NCBI RefSeq assembly: GCF_002288925.2
Contig: NW_022098067.1
Coordinates: 2,593,926 to 2,657,925, forward strand
Origin: Delphinapterus leucas
Lineage: Eukaryota; Chordata; Mammalia; Artiodactyla; Monodontidae
Direction: 5' to 3'
Length of the DNA: 64,000 nt
Made by a program: the position numbers and the translations under genes. The stretch's first letter is position 1; each line of letters begins with the position of its first letter. Of this stretch, positions 1-11,557 are shown piece by piece. Under the pieces are notes generated by a model. That model did not search any database and was not told the DNA's origin. It worked only from the letters and a program-made list of their open reading frames with translations.

Positions 1-107
1 GGGCCCAGCCGCTCCGCGGCATGCGGAATCCTCCCGGACCGGGGCACGAACCCGCGTCCCCCGCATCGGCAGGCGGACTCCCAACCACTGCGCCACCAGG
101 GAAGCCC
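1..107 (-). mobile_element. CHR-2-type SINE (cut by window edge)
   Basis: Antisense copy of the cetacean tRNA-derived SINE, missing its A-tail end because the window starts inside it. The tRNA-like head is intact and ends at 107 with ccagggaagccc, the reverse complement of the family start gggcttccctgg. The pol III B box region (cggggcacgaacccgc on this strand) is still CpG-rich, which suggests a fairly young copy. Members of this family are transcribed by RNA polymerase III and mobilised by L1 proteins. Confidence 0.93.
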
Positions 108-1120
108 TATAACTTTTGATGTTATAAATAATATTACAACCAATATACATAGTTACATCTCTTTATTTGCACGTGCAAATATGTTATTCATTTTCTCTCT
201 CTATCCGGCCGTTTTCCCCTTTCAAGTTAAAAGACTGTAGTTTAATTAGCAAATGCACCATCCAGTGACATTGCCAGGTTTACCTCAGTCTTACTAGGGA
301 GTTTAAATGATCCCTTCCCTACCAGCAGTTTTAGGCTGACTGATATTGGCAGCCAGATATCAAATTCCTTATTCACAGCCATTGAGGTCTTAAAATTATT
401 GGAAGTGCCAGTACTCACACTGTCAGAGCAGGTTCATAGGGTTATAGAAATAAGAGAGATTGAAATGACCTCTTGGCTCAACTGTTCCATATACCTACCA
501 GCACAAGATTGTTCCTTAAAATATACATTATTAATGGGATGAACTGGAATATATTTCTTTAGAATCAGTCCTTCCACTCAAACAGAAAAAAAGGAAGAAG
601 TCTTCAATGAGAACAGGGATCCTCCCAAATAAGTGATTTCAGAGTCACGTAAAGGATAAGGCTATAGTTTTATTGCAATTTTAACAGAATTATGTTGAAT
701 GGTGTTATTTTGTTTAATTTAATATGTTCTAAAATCAGTAGAATTTCTACCATTCTCTCAGGACACTATGCCATTTTTTAAGACTTTTTACCAACAGGAA
801 AAATAATCCATCTCCAAAGTAAATTTTCGTACCTAGGAAAGTTTGATAGCTGAGGGAATAGGCCATTTTCTGATTTCAAGAATTATCACTTGAAGTAAGA
901 AAAGTGCTGCCAAAATCGAGATGTGAGTCTCCTCATACACAAATATACAATTTGATAATACATAGGCTTTGTAAAAATTAGGCAAAAATGTTCAGTTCTT
1001 ATCATGGTGTCTGGTACATACTCAACAAATGCTGGTTTGTTTTTCTCATCCTATTTATTCACCTTCCTTACTACTTAAATTCATGTTCAAGTACTCCTCT
1101 TTTCTAATTCTTTCCATCTT
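108..1120. other. Single-copy AT-rich DNA, no gene seen
   Basis: No convincing exon, RNA gene or young repeat. The phrase ggtgtctggtacatactcaacaaatg near 1004-1030 resembles the 3' end of MIR/L2 elements, but it is too short to call. Confidence 0.5.
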
Positions 1121-1690
1121 AGATATTCATTCATTCATTAAAAATGTGTTGAGTTCCAACTCTACTCCAAACATTATGGTAAATAATACTTGTATAGTAA
1201 ATGGAGATGGAGAGTAAAGGGTAGTTGCCCTGTTCTTTTGGAGATTACAATCCAGTTGGGAAATAATTTACTAATCAAGGAATCATACAAATAAATTTTT
1301 AAAAATCAACTATTGTAGGTGAAAGAAACAGGTAGCATGAGAGTCCAGAGAGATTAGATCTAATCTGCATAGTCAGAGTAAGACTCCTGAATGATGAATC
1401 TAGATGGAAAAGGGAGGAGAAGAAAGACAAGAGTATTCCATGCAGAAAGAATATAATGAAATGAGCAAATGTTCAGTTTGGTAGGGAGCATGGCACATGC
1501 AGTCACTGACTGAAAGACAACTGAGTTGGTGATGAGAAAGTAAGGGAATAATGAAGCAAATGAGGCTGGGGAGATATCAGAGCAAGCCATGAAAAAGAAA
1601 TAAGTTGGACAAGGATGAGAATGGTGTAGGAAACCAGCTGTCATACTAGTGCAGTATTCTGGGTAAGATATCACGAATACTTGGATTAAA
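1121..1690 (+). repeat. Degenerate ancient mammalian interspersed repeat
   Basis: The order of motifs fits a widespread ancient mammalian repeat seen in many copies: cattcattcattaaaaatgtgttgagttcc, then a 'gccctgttcttttggagattacaatccag' type stretch, then 'gcatggcacatgcagtcactgac' and 'gaggctggggagatatcagagcaagccatg'. It is heavily diverged and I cannot name the family with certainty. The 104-codon open frame on the minus strand here has no recognisable domain and looks like chance. Confidence 0.4.
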
Positions 1691-2309
1691 GGGCAGATGT
1701 GGTAAAGTAATTCTACAGAAACTGGAATTTGCCACTCTTCAATCCAGAAAACATGATGTTCAAAACTATACTAGATCTTTTTATCTTTTCTCCATGCTTC
1801 CTAAACCTAAAAACCTGATTTGAAAGTTATAACAGAAAAATCCTAGAAATCTAATTTATAGTAAGACTCCATTAGTTCACAATAAACTGCTATTTATAAG
1901 TTTGTTAAAGAGCAGTGTAACAGGAGAAGTGACATTTTAAGATATCATCTCTTTTCCCAGTTTCCCTGAAATCTTTTAAGTTAGTTAACCTGTTAGCTTC
2001 AGCTAGCAATAGAGATTGATGGTAGAGGATGGAAAAGAAATGACTGACATAGCAAATGGCTGATCTTTAAGAGATGGGAGAAAATATTCAATTATCTTTC
2101 CAATACCGTGACTCTAATTACCCTCCCACTTCTATTCATTAAGAGTACTTGTGAAATGAAGGATTCTGGTGGATAATGTTATAATTTTGACTTGATATAT
2201 GACAACAGAGAAATTTTGTTTTTGCATGACACAGAAGATTGGGGCTACAGAGCCTCATTCTTGGTTGCATTATAGATGCAGATAAGTATATCGTAAGTGA
2301 TTATTTACA
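1691..2309. other. Single-copy DNA, nothing recognised
   Basis: AT-rich, with frequent stops in all frames and no recognisable repeat or splice-flanked exon. Confidence 0.45.
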
Positions 2310-2440
2310 TGAATGTCTTTCCCTATAGTCTTTAGCCTCTTTGGGGCAAGATCCTTATCTTATTCATATTTGTAATTTCAAGACAATATAATAGCTAGTA
2401 AACCACAGACAACAAATAAATATTTGATGAATAAATGAAA
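2310..2440 (+). repeat. MIR/L2-type 3' end
   Basis: Contains the family-typical run of phrases: 'ctttagcctctttggggcaagatccttatc', 'ttattcatatttgtaatttc' and finally 'aaataaatatttgatgaataaatgaa'. These correspond to the conserved 3' segment of MIR/L2 ('...ctcaataaatatttgttgaatgaatga'). Old and point-mutated. Confidence 0.6.
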
Positions 2441-2544
2441 TAATGAACCACAAAATTTTTGCTTCTATAATTTGAATGATTACTCTAGTATCACCAGCAC
2501 TAACTTATGGCATTTTATAAATCTAGAAGCAGCTTAATAGATCA

Positions 2545-2610
2545 ATTGATATAATCCATCTTTCCTTTTACAGATAAGGGAATAGAAACCTGAAAAGATA
2601 ATTTCTAAAT
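2545..2610 (-). repeat. Short MIR core-like relic
   Basis: The stretch 'ccttttacagataagggaatagaaacctg' matches the reverse orientation of the MIR core ('ccattttacagatgaggaaactgaggc'). Only about 60 bases are recognisable. Confidence 0.4.
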
Positions 2611-4645
2611 CGTGCCTGACTCCTAATCAAATAATATATATTATGTGAAGTGCGAGAAAATTATTTAGGATGAAATGTTCATTGTAAAAATACAAGTATC
2701 AGTATGATATATCCATTTAATAATTCACTGATTTCAACAAAGCATGCATGACCATGACTGTCTTATTGAAATGCATTCCAATGCTACTCATACTTAATCA
2801 GATGTTAGCACTTCATATACTACCTAGAAATGGTCAATCTCATGGATCTCCTGTGTCTTTCTTCATTTTCTGAGATGTTCTATTATTTTTACCTGAAGTT
2901 TTATTCTATGGTTTCATCACAAGATGGTGCCAGTGTGTCTCTGTCATGACAGAATAAGAATTAACAGGTAATCTTCATCTACTTGCATTGGAGGTTGGAT
3001 CCAGATCTAGTGAATTCCTAGCATCTTGATATTTTTTTTCTTTTAAAATTCCAGCATTCCCAATTAAGCAGTTGGTAAATAGTTCTCTAGGAGCTGTATT
3101 CAAAGTTCAAATATTTCTATATCTAAGAGAATTCCATGCCCATATATGACTCATATATGACTTCTGATTTCAACGAGCTTCACTCATCTATAAGAACACA
3201 CATACATAGTATGCACACACATTCAGGGTTATGGTCATTATTCTTGTTAAGGTCCATGTTCAGAATATTTTCTAACAGTGACTTCTATATATTGTATACA
3301 AATGTCAGTTCATAATTTCTCCAAGCAAGTGGAAAATTTAACTTCAATTATGCTTGTGGTTCTCCTCAAACTTCTATAATCTTACACCATATTAAACACT
3401 AGGGAAGAATGATTGGTTACTGATCATCTGTTTCCTTTGAGAATTCCATTACTTCAGTTAACAAGTCCAATTACCTGCTGCTTCAGTGGTTTCCTTACAA
3501 GTGGGTATCACTATAGTGATCAGAAGCACTGGAGTCTTTAGTCTTCTCCATGTAACCTGGTGCCATTAATTCTGAAGTTCTGCCACATCCTCAGGAATAC
3601 TGACAAATCCCTCTTCTCAAAGGGCAGAACGTACACACACATACAGATGCACACCTCTCTTTTGGAGGCATCTTTTTTTAATTTTAGAGATAAACCATGT
3701 CTCTTCAAATTATATTCTTTTCAATGTGTTTAGACATTTGGAAATGAAAGTCAAAAAACCCAAACACAAACCCCACCTGGAGAAAGAAAGCACAGTATGG
3801 CTACCTGTTTAAAGAAGGGAAAGAAAAGGCAGAAAATGGAAGAATAAAATAGAAGATGCAAAGGAAAAAAATCAGTGTCTCAGAAAATTATTCTGACAAA
3901 TATGCATAGAAATTCTTTCAATAGCTATAGACACCATCTTTTTTACCACTGTATTGCTAGATACAGGAAACTTTCACAGGTTTGCTAAAACAAAAACTTA
4001 ACAAATGTCTACACATGGGAGAGCTCACTAACTAGCACATGTCTCTGAATCAATGAATCAGGTGATTAGTTTATGATAAATAAATTAATATAATTTTTGT
4101 CCCAAAGTTTTAATTTTAACTTATAATACAAATTATAAATTTATATTTATATAATAATATACTTATATAATATATAATTTATATAAGGATTTAATGCAGC
4201 CCTGAATTATTAAACTACAGTGGAATATGCACAGTTTTGCACTATTAATCTGACTTTTTTTTTTGGTCAGTCCATGATGAGACTGTATCTTGAGTTAGGA
4301 TACTGATAGAAGGGATTAGTTGCATGGAGAAACTATGATTCCTTGATATTACATACTTCAGTTTTTAAGCTTCTCACCTATGTATTTACTGTTTTAAACT
4401 GTCATTTGTTATTTTCCCCATAACTTATTAGTGTAATAGGCAATTTTCCAATGAAGCATCTCCTGAATATTTCATGCAAAAGTGCTGCTTACAAGTAATC
4501 TTGATTAACTTGAGAAACAGTAGTTAATAAATCTTTTTAGGAAAGCTATTTTATTTTATAGACCCTACCAGTGCCTGCAAACCAAGCATGTTTGTGTGTG
4601 AGTGTGTACATGTTCACACACATGCAGGTTAATGGATTTGATCCA
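2611..4645. other. Single-copy DNA, no gene seen
   Basis: About 2 kb of AT-rich sequence without a supported gene. It holds scattered short CA/TG runs (for example 3196-3222) and a very AT-rich patch at 4080-4190. Nothing else is recognised. Confidence 0.45.
4593..4622. repeat. Small TG/CA inverted repeat
   Basis: tgtgtgtga at 4593-4601 is the reverse complement of tcacacaca at 4614-4622, with a 12-base spacer. Outer gcatg and catgc bases extend the symmetry imperfectly. It probably arose from a TG/CA microsatellite; no function is implied. Confidence 0.5.
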
Positions 4646-4649
4646 AAAT

Positions 4650-4678
4650 TAAAAAAAAAAAAAAGAAAGAAAGAAAAA
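4650..4678 (+). repeat. A-rich / GAAA tract
   Basis: A run of adenines followed by a few gaaa units. It may be the tail of a decayed retroelement, but no body is recognisable upstream. Confidence 0.6.
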
Positions 4679-4889
4679 ATCTAACTTTTGCCAAAATAAC
4701 TTAGGGTGCACTGACTTAAGCTTTAATCTGATATATTTGTAGATGTCAAAGCCACAGCCATCGAATCATTTTGTCCTATAGAACATGCCAGACTAGAAGA
4801 AAAATGTCATGTGTCATGCCTTGAATATGAACAGTGAAATATTTATAACATTACAGTCCCTGTAAATAAGCTATTTCTTGAGCAAAAAG

Positions 4890-4890
<1 letters not shown>

Positions 4891-4928
<38 letters not shown>

Positions 4929-4929
4929 A
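4891..4929. repeat. (TA)n microsatellite
   Basis: About 18 alternating TA steps, interrupted once by tg. The short open frame that starts here is a product of the repeat. Confidence 0.9.
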
Positions 4930-5299
4930 CTTTTCTTTCTGTGCAGATTCTGGATGATGATCATATCAGCTTCAGAGATAGAGCTTTCTTCTTCCCTGCC
5001 TCTTACTCCTCAGCCTCTCAAAATTGGCATATTCTTTTCTTTTATTATGGTTTCAAGTTTTTCAACAGGTTCTAGTTTCTCAAACTTATTATCTTATCTT
5101 AGTTTAAATAGTTTCTCCCTAATCTCTTTCTCTGCCCAAAAGCACTACATAATTCAGTTTGTTTTACCCATATTTTCTCTCTCTTGCCACTGATTTCTAT
5201 TTTAACTTTAATACTTATTTCATTAACTTCTATGCCCATTTTAAGAGGATTTTTAGTATTTTACAGAGCAGATGGCAGGGGGAAATGAGATGTCCTATC
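4930..5299. other. Single-copy DNA, no gene seen
   Basis: T- and C-rich sequence. Two overlapping short open frames are hydrophobic only because the strand is pyrimidine-rich; no domain is seen. Confidence 0.4.
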
Positions 5300-5440
5300 T
5301 TTTATTCAATCATTCATTTGTTCTTTTATTCATGAAACATTTATTTGATGGCAATTATGAACAAGACCTTGCAAATGAAGAAAGGCATGAGATTCATTCC
5401 CTGAAAATCAAGAACTGAGAGAAACTGAATAAATTAAATG
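5300..5440 (+). repeat. Ancient mammalian repeat relic (same type as 1121-1690)
   Basis: Begins 'tttattcaatcattcatttg' and continues 'gaaacatttatttgatggcaattatgaacaag', the opening of the same ancient family seen at 1121. Only the first part is recognisable. Confidence 0.4.
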
Positions 5441-5484
5441 TCAGATTTGGAAGGATATTAAAGTCATCTTGGTCACCAGCTCCA

Positions 5485-5615
5485 TAGACAGAGCACATCA
5501 GAATCACTTCTAGTGTTTTAAATAATGCAGAATTATGGATTCCACACCACAAGATACTCAGTGAGTATTAAATGGGTTTGGAAATTTACATATTTATTAC
5601 ACATCTGAGACTTTG
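5485..5615 (+). mobile_element. MER5-like hAT (Charlie) DNA transposon relic
   Basis: The phrases 'agagcacatcagaatcac', 'ggattccacacca', 'gatactcagtgagtat' and 'gaaatttacatatttat' fall in the order and spacing of MER5A-type elements ('gcatcagaatcacctgg ... ctgattcagtaggtctggg ... gaatttgcatttctaac'). This is a non-autonomous relic with no coding capacity. The match is approximate. Confidence 0.55.
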
Positions 5616-5687
5616 GAATTGCAGAATGAAAATGAAGAAAAATTTGGAGCCATGGATCTAATATAACCTCCAATCCATTTCTTGAAT

Positions 5688-5803
5688 TTATATATACGTA
5701 TGAAATATATATTATATATATATAATATATATGTACATATATGTTATATATATCATGAAGTTATTAATTGTGTATATATATATAATAAAATACACACACA
5801 CAT
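5688..5803. repeat. Compound (TA)n/(CA)n microsatellite region
   Basis: Several TA runs separated by short interruptions, ending in a short acacacaca run. Likely unstable and polymorphic. Confidence 0.85.
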
Positions 5804-5989
5804 TTATCACCTTTGGATTTAGGAAAACTAAATGTCAAAATTCCTGAGGTGGCTCTGGACAGCTCTGACTAGTATAAATTCTTCATGCCTTGAAAAAGAA
5901 ATGGTCTGCTTATAATCCCACCAGTTGATATTTTCTTTCACTTGATTGTGAACTAGATTAAAACACTTGGGAACACCAGAGAGGGGGAT

Positions 5990-5997
5990 CAAGATGG
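5990..5997 (+). promoter_or_regulatory. YY1-like CAAGATGG motif at L1 5' end
   Basis: CAAGATGG lies about 13 bases from the apparent 5' end of this L1. Human L1s carry a YY1 site at the same place that helps set the transcription start. Function here is inferred from position. Confidence 0.5.
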
Positions 5998-7400
5998 TAG
6001 AGTAAGAGGATGTGGAACTCACCTCTCCCCACAAACACATCAAAAATACATCTACATATGGAAAAATTCTTACTGAAAACTAACAGGAAACTGGCAAAAA
6101 TACTCCTGTACAACTAAGGCTGTAAGCAAGATACACACATAATTGGATATAAAGGAAAGAAAATTTATCAGGTCAGGACCTGTGTCCATGGGAGGAGACT
6201 CAGAGGTAAAGTGCAATTACATGGTGGATCCTCACCCTGGGGAGTAAGCAGCTTGAGCCACAGACTAGGTATCCCAGGTCTCGGGTCCTACATGGAGAGG
6301 ATAAGAACCCTTGGCAGGCTGGAGGAATGCTGAGTGCTGAGAGAATCCTGGACTTCACTTGTGAGGAGCGCATGCTGGCTAGCCCTTGAGACAAGGCAGA
6401 CAGAGGTGTGCTTTAGTGGCTGCCGGGTTTCCAACAACTACTTTACCATGCACCCCAGCTCAAGCCCAGCAAACGCTCTGGCCCTGTGAACTCCATGCCT
6501 CAGCATGGTACTGGATCTGGGGCAGTTAGTAAAATACTCAACCTTGGGATGCAGAGGTGACCTGGTCCCAGGGCAGAGCCCAGGTGCGGCAGTGGTGGCC
6601 ATTGTTGGCACTTACACAAGTGGCACTCCAGCAACTGCCTAGATTTCTGAGAGCAGTCGCTCTACCACATCTCATCTCCCAAGTACATGCAGAGAAACCA
6701 CACAAGCCCCACCTGCCCTGCAGAGTAGCTCCACAACAGGGTGGGGTGGGGGTGGGAGGAGGCAGGGCTATGTTAGGCTGTGAGGGACAAAGGGGACTTG
6801 TAGCCGAGGTTTCATCTGAGAGTATCCGCAGATGCCTACACAGCCAGTGTATCAGACTTCTGTCTGTTCATGGGCCCCACTTGCTTCAGCAGATCTTCAG
6901 CACTTGCTTCTTCAGATCTTTGCCCTATTTGGAGCAAAGATCTCAGTGTGGGGAGAGTTTAAAACACACTTAAAGGGAACAGAGCCAGTTCCCACAAGGG
7001 CTTCTAACAGAGCAGTAATGGACAATGGGTACAGAGGAAGTCTCACCTCCACACCTGGTGCCAGCTCTAGCCCCTCCATCTCCAGTCCCACCCACTACCA
7101 AGTTGATAGCTGCCAGAACTATCTTAGGAAAGATGAGACTGATATCCACAACAAACCCCACCCTCCTATCAAAGGCACTGGGCTTACGCAATCTGTATAG
7201 GGATACTCCTACATAAGAATACCCCTTCAAAACCACAATAAGTAACTCTTTCACCTAAATTCATAGAGTCAAAGAAAGTGAAGAAAATGAAAAGGCAGAG
7301 GAGCTACTTTCAATTGAAAGAGCAAGAGAAAAAGCCCAGAAAAAATAAATAGAACAGAAATAAGTGATTCACCAGAAAATAATTCAAAACATTGGTAATA

Positions 7401-7608
7401 GGGCTTCCCTGGTGGCACAGTGGTTGAGAGTCCGCCTGCCGATGCAGGGGATGCGGGTTCGTGCCCCAGTCTGGGAAGATCCCACATGTCGTGGAGCAGC
7501 TGGGCCCGTGAGCCATGGCCACTGAGCCTGCGCGTCTGGAGCCTGTGCTCCACAACGGGAGAGGCCACAACAGTGAGAGGCCCGCGTACCGCAAAAAAAA
7601 AAAAAAAA
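7401..7608 (+). mobile_element. CHR-2-type SINE
   Basis: Complete copy from gggcttccctggtgg to an A-tail. The 10-base target-site duplication attggtaata is present on both sides (7391-7400 and 7609-7618). The pol III B box ggttcgtgcc sits at 7456-7465. It inserted into the L1 at 5977-8486, so it is younger than that L1. Open frames across it are shadows. Confidence 0.96.
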
Positions 7609-7689
7609 ATTGGTAATAAAAATGTTAACTGAATTAAAGAAAAGAATTGATCTAAACGCTGATTATTCTAACAAGAAAATATTATTAAT

Positions 7690-8062
7690 ATATTTTTTTA
7701 AATCAGAAATGAAGATTCAATAGCTAAAATGAAAAACATGCTAGAAGGAATGAATAGGTGTCTAAGTGATACAGAAGAATGCATTAGTGATCTGGAAAAT
7801 AGAATAATGGAAATCACTCAATCAGAACAGCAGAATGAAAAACACATTTAAAAAATGAAAGCAATTTAAGAGATCTCTGGAATAACATTAAGCATTCCAA
7901 AATTTGCATTATAGGGGTCCCAGAAGAAAAAAGAGAGAAAGGGATTGAAAATGTATTTGAGGAAATAAGACTGAAAACTTCCCAAACTTGAAGAAGAAAA
8001 CAGACACACCGAATACAGGAAGCACACAGGGTCTGAAACATGATAAACCCTAACAATGAAAT
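7690..8062 (+). pseudogene. L1 ORF1 remnant (RNA-binding protein)
   Basis: Translation in shifting frames gives a charged coiled-coil-like stretch (residues resembling CLSDTEECISDLENRIMEI) followed by 'ataggggtcccagaagaa' and 'aactt cccaaacttg', landmarks of the L1 ORF1 middle region. In intact L1s ORF1p is a trimeric RNA chaperone that coats L1 RNA in the cytoplasm. This copy has stops and ends at the internal deletion around 8062, so the RNA-recognition and C-terminal domains are gone. Confidence 0.65.
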
Positions 8063-8486
8063 GAACCCAAATAATGGAATTCTGCCAGTTACAGCAATGT
8101 GGATGGACCTAGGGATTATTATGCTTATTGAAATGTCAGACAGAGAAAGACAAATACTGTATGATATCTCTTACATGTAGAATCTAAAAAATAAGACAAA
8201 CCAATGTATATGAAAAAGAAAAACAGACTCACAGATACAGAAAACAAACTAATGATTATCAAATGGGAGAGGGAGAGCGGAGGGGAAAATTAGGGGTATG
8301 GAATTAGGAGATACAAATACTATGTAAAAAACAGATAAGCAACAAGGATATATTGTACAACACAGGGGATTATATCTATTATCTTGTAATAACTTTTAAT
8401 AGAGTATAATCTGTAAAAATACTGAATCACTATGGTGTGAAACTGAAACTAATATAATATTGTAAATCAACTATACTTCAGTAAAA

Positions 8487-8762
8487 GCTGGAGAGGGTGT
8501 GAAGGAAGGGGAACCCTCCTACACTGTTGGTGGGAATGTAAATTTGTACAGCCACTATGGAGAACAGCATGGAAGTCCCTTAAGAAACTAAAACTAGAGC
8601 TACTGTGTGATCCAGCAATCCCACTCCTGGGAATACATCCAGAGAAAAACACGGTCCAAAAGGATACATGCACCCCATTGTTCATTGCAGCACTGTTTAC
8701 AATAGCCAACACATGGAAGCAACCTAAATGTCCATTGACAGATGAATGGATAAAGAGGATGT

Positions 8763-8814
<52 letters not shown>

Positions 8815-9200
8815 CACACACACACAATGGAATATTACTCAGCTATAAAAAGAATAAAATAATACCATTTGCAGAAACATGGATGGACACACAGATTATC
8901 ATACTAAGTGAAGTAAGCCAGACAGAGAAAGGCAAATACCATATGATATTGCTTGTATATGGAATCTAAAATATAATACAAATGAACTTATTTACAAAAC
9001 AGAAACAGACTCACAGACATAGAAAACAAACTTATGATTACCAAAGGGGAAAGTGGGAGGGATAAATCAGGAGTTTGGGATTGGAAGATGCAAACTACTC
9101 TGTATAAAATTGATAGAACAACAGGTCCTACTGTATAGCACAGGGAACTATATTTAATTTTTTGTAATAAATTATAGTGGAAAATAATTTTAAAAATACA
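8487..9200 (+). mobile_element. 5'-truncated L1, + strand
   Basis: Starts abruptly at gctggagagggtgtg, within the ORF2 C-terminal coding region, and runs through 'atggaatattactcagctataaaaag' and the L1 3' UTR to the decayed A-rich end near 9200. It directly abuts the 3' end of the preceding L1. Frameshifts and stops break the ORF2 C-terminus (landmarks corresponding to TVGGN, PLWRT-like and ALFTIA-like stretches in different frames). Confidence 0.85.
8765..8826. repeat. (TA)n(CA)n microsatellite inside L1
   Basis: A long TA run followed by a short CA run, placed exactly where the L1 ORF2 end reads 'gatgtggtatatatat'. It apparently grew from that seed. Confidence 0.92.
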
Positions 9201-10011
9201 GTATTACATTTAAAACATGACACCCTATGCTTGCAGAAAGTAAATGGCTTTTCTATAAATTTTATGATTATTATTTTAAAAATACTTTTATTCAAGCTGA
9301 ACTTTTCTCATTTTTCATGACCCTGTTTTACTAGTAGATAAACTGCACAGTTACTCTGCATAGTGGATAATAGAGAAACTCTTGCCATCTATACCCAATC
9401 AATATAATAGTAGAAGTATCACCATTCCCCAGCAGGCATTACATCTTTTATATTTTCACATCTTATCCACTCTCACATTATTTCTACTTTATACACATAA
9501 TACAAGCTTTCTTACTCAAAACATATACTTCTCAAAATTTCATGCAACTGTCTTCTAAGAATAGTAATATTTTCTCATAATGTTTCAAATATTTCCTTCA
9601 TAGAATTATAATATAAGTCACTGTCAGTGAATCATAAGATCTGCAGCAGAGAACAACCTAAGAGTCAGACTTGACCCCTCCTGTCCTCCCTAGAAATATC
9701 CAATGAATCCTGTGCAGTGTTGCTCTGAGTCTTCCTGAATTCTCACATGTGGTGAGTCCATTGGAGTTCTGCAGTCATGTTCCACAACCACAAGTCATGA
9801 CTGATAAGCAATGAGCTGACAGTTGTAAAAACCCATGCTTTCTATTCAAACCATATCTTGCTTTGGACATACTAATAGTAATACTGCTCTAACAAACTCA
9901 AAGGCCTAAGGATCCCTTTTGTGTGTATCTTTTCTAACTCACATTATTTTCCTGTATTGGCCACACATGATGAAAATGATAACACATACTTTCCTACAGC
10001 AGTTGCACCAT
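9201..10011. other. Single-copy DNA, no gene seen
   Basis: About 0.8 kb with no recognised repeat or gene. There are stops in all frames. Confidence 0.45.
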
Positions 10012-11557
10012 TTTATTTTATTTTTATTTTATTTATTTATTTTTTAACATCTTTATTGGAGTATAATTGCTTTACATTGTTGTGTTAGTTGCTGCTGTAT
10101 AACAAAGTGACTCAGCTATACGTATACATATATCCCCATATCTCCTCCCTCTTGCATCTCGCTGCCACCCTCCCTATCCCACCCCTCTAGGTGGACACAA
10201 AGCACAGAGGTAATCTCCCTGTGCTATGTGGCTGCTTCCCACTAGCTATCTATTTTACATTTGGTAGTGCATATATGTCCATGCCACTCTCTCATTTTGT
10301 CACAGCTTACCCTTCCCCCTCCCCATATCCTCAAGTCCATTCTCTAGTAGGTCTGTGTCTTTATTACCATCTTGCCCCTAAGTTGTTCATGACCTTTTTT
10401 ATTTTTTCTTAGATTCCATATATATATGTTAGCATACGATATTTGTTTTTCTCTTNNNNNNNNNNNNNNNNNNNNNNNNNNNNNNNNNNNNNNNNNNNNN
10501 NNNNNNNNNNNNNNNNNNNNNNNNNNNNNNNNNNNNNNNNNNNNNNNNNNNNNNNNNNNNNNNNNNNNNNNNNNNNNNNNNNNNNNNNNNNNNNNNNNNN
10601 NNNNNNNNNNNNNNNNNNNNNNNNNNNNNNNNNNNNNNNNNNNNNNNNNNNNNNNNNNNNNNNNNNNNNNNNNNNNNNNNNNNNNNNNNNNNNNNNNNNN
10701 NNNNNNNNNNNNNNNNNNNNNNNNNNNNNNNNNNNNNNNNNNNNNNNNNNNNNNNNNNNNNNNNNNNNNNNNNNNNNNNNNNNNNNNNNNNNNNNNNNNN
10801 NNNNNNNNNNNNNNNNNNNNNNNNNNNNNNNNNNNNNNNNNNNNNNNNNNNNNNNNNNNNNNNNNNNNNNNNNNNNNNNNNNNNNNNNNNNNNNNNNNNN
10901 NNNNNNNNNNNNNNNNNNNNNNNNNNNNNNNNNNNNNNNNNNNNNNNNNNNNNNNNNNNNNNNNNNNNNNNNNNNNNNNNNNNNNNNNNNNNNNNNNNNN
11001 NNNNNNNNNNNNNNNNNNNNNNNNNNNNNNNNNNNNNNNNNNNNNNNNNNNNNNNNNNNNNNNNNNNNNNNNNNNNNNNNNNNNNNNNNNNNNNNNNNNN
11101 NNNNNNNNNNNNNNNNNNNNNNNNNNNNNNNNNNNNNNNNNNNNNNNNNNNNNNNNNNNNNNNNNNNNNNNNNNNNNNNNNNNNNNNNNNNNNNNNNNNN
11201 NNNNNNNNNNNNNNNNNNNNNNNNNNNNNNNNNNNNNNNNNNNNNNNNNNNNNNNNNNNNNNNNNNNNNNNNNNNNNNNNNNNNNNNNNNNNNNNNNNNN
11301 NNNNNNNNNNNNNNNNNNNNNNNNNNNNNNNNNNNNNNNNNNNNNNNNNNNNNNNNNNNNNNNNNNNNNNNNNNNNNNNNNNNNNNNNNNNNNNNNNNNN
11401 NNNNNNNNNNNNNNNNNNNNNNGGTGTGAGATGATATCTCATTGTAGTTTTGATTTGCATTTCTCTAATGATTAATGATGTTGAGCATTCTTTCATGTGT
11501 TTGTTGGCAATCTGTATATCTTCTTTAGAGAAATGTCTATTTAGGTCTTCTGCCCAT
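10012..11557 (-). mobile_element. 5'-truncated L1, antisense, interrupted by assembly gap
   Basis: Reading antisense, it begins with a T-rich tail (10012-10045) and 'aacatctttattggagtataattgc', the 3' end of cetartiodactyl L1. It continues through the 3' UTR to the gap at 10456, resumes at 11423 in the ORF2 C-terminal region ('ggtgtgagatgatatctc') and stops at about 11557 ('gtcttctgcccat'). The two sides belong to one element in one orientation. Confidence 0.9.
10456..11422. other. Assembly gap, 967 N
   Basis: A run of 967 unknown bases inside the antisense L1 at 10012-11557. In three other L1 copies in this window the sequence between the same two flanks is about 425 bases, so the gap length does not fit a simple missing L1 segment. 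Open frames reported across it are artefacts. Confidence 0.99.

Larger units (their letters stand above)
5977..8486 (+). mobile_element. L1 LINE, + strand, internally deleted
   Basis: The element opens with agagggggatcaagatgg, the start of a cetartiodactyl L1 5' UTR. A GC-richer 5' UTR runs to about 7260 and a damaged ORF1 region to about 8062. The sequence then jumps, near a shared aaataatg, to the last ~420 bases of an L1 (end of ORF2 plus 3' UTR), ending near 8486 with 'ctatacttcagtaaaa'. The rest of ORF1 and nearly all of ORF2 are missing, so only a 2.5-kb shell remains. A CHR-2 SINE interrupts it at 7401-7608. The element is dead. An alternative reading is two separate insertions that happen to abut. 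Confidence 0.8.

Noticed and set aside
6557..6973. 138-codon open frame on the + strand
   Set aside because: It lies in the GC-rich 5' UTR of the L1 at 5977-8486 and shows no known domain; GC-rich sequence has few stops.
7401..7475. tRNA gene in the SINE head
   Set aside because: The region has pol III A and B box remnants but no cloverleaf; it is the tRNA-derived head of a CHR-2 SINE.
10426..11496. Open frames of 328-355 codons on both strands
   Set aside because: They are made almost wholly of N translated as X across the 967-N gap.
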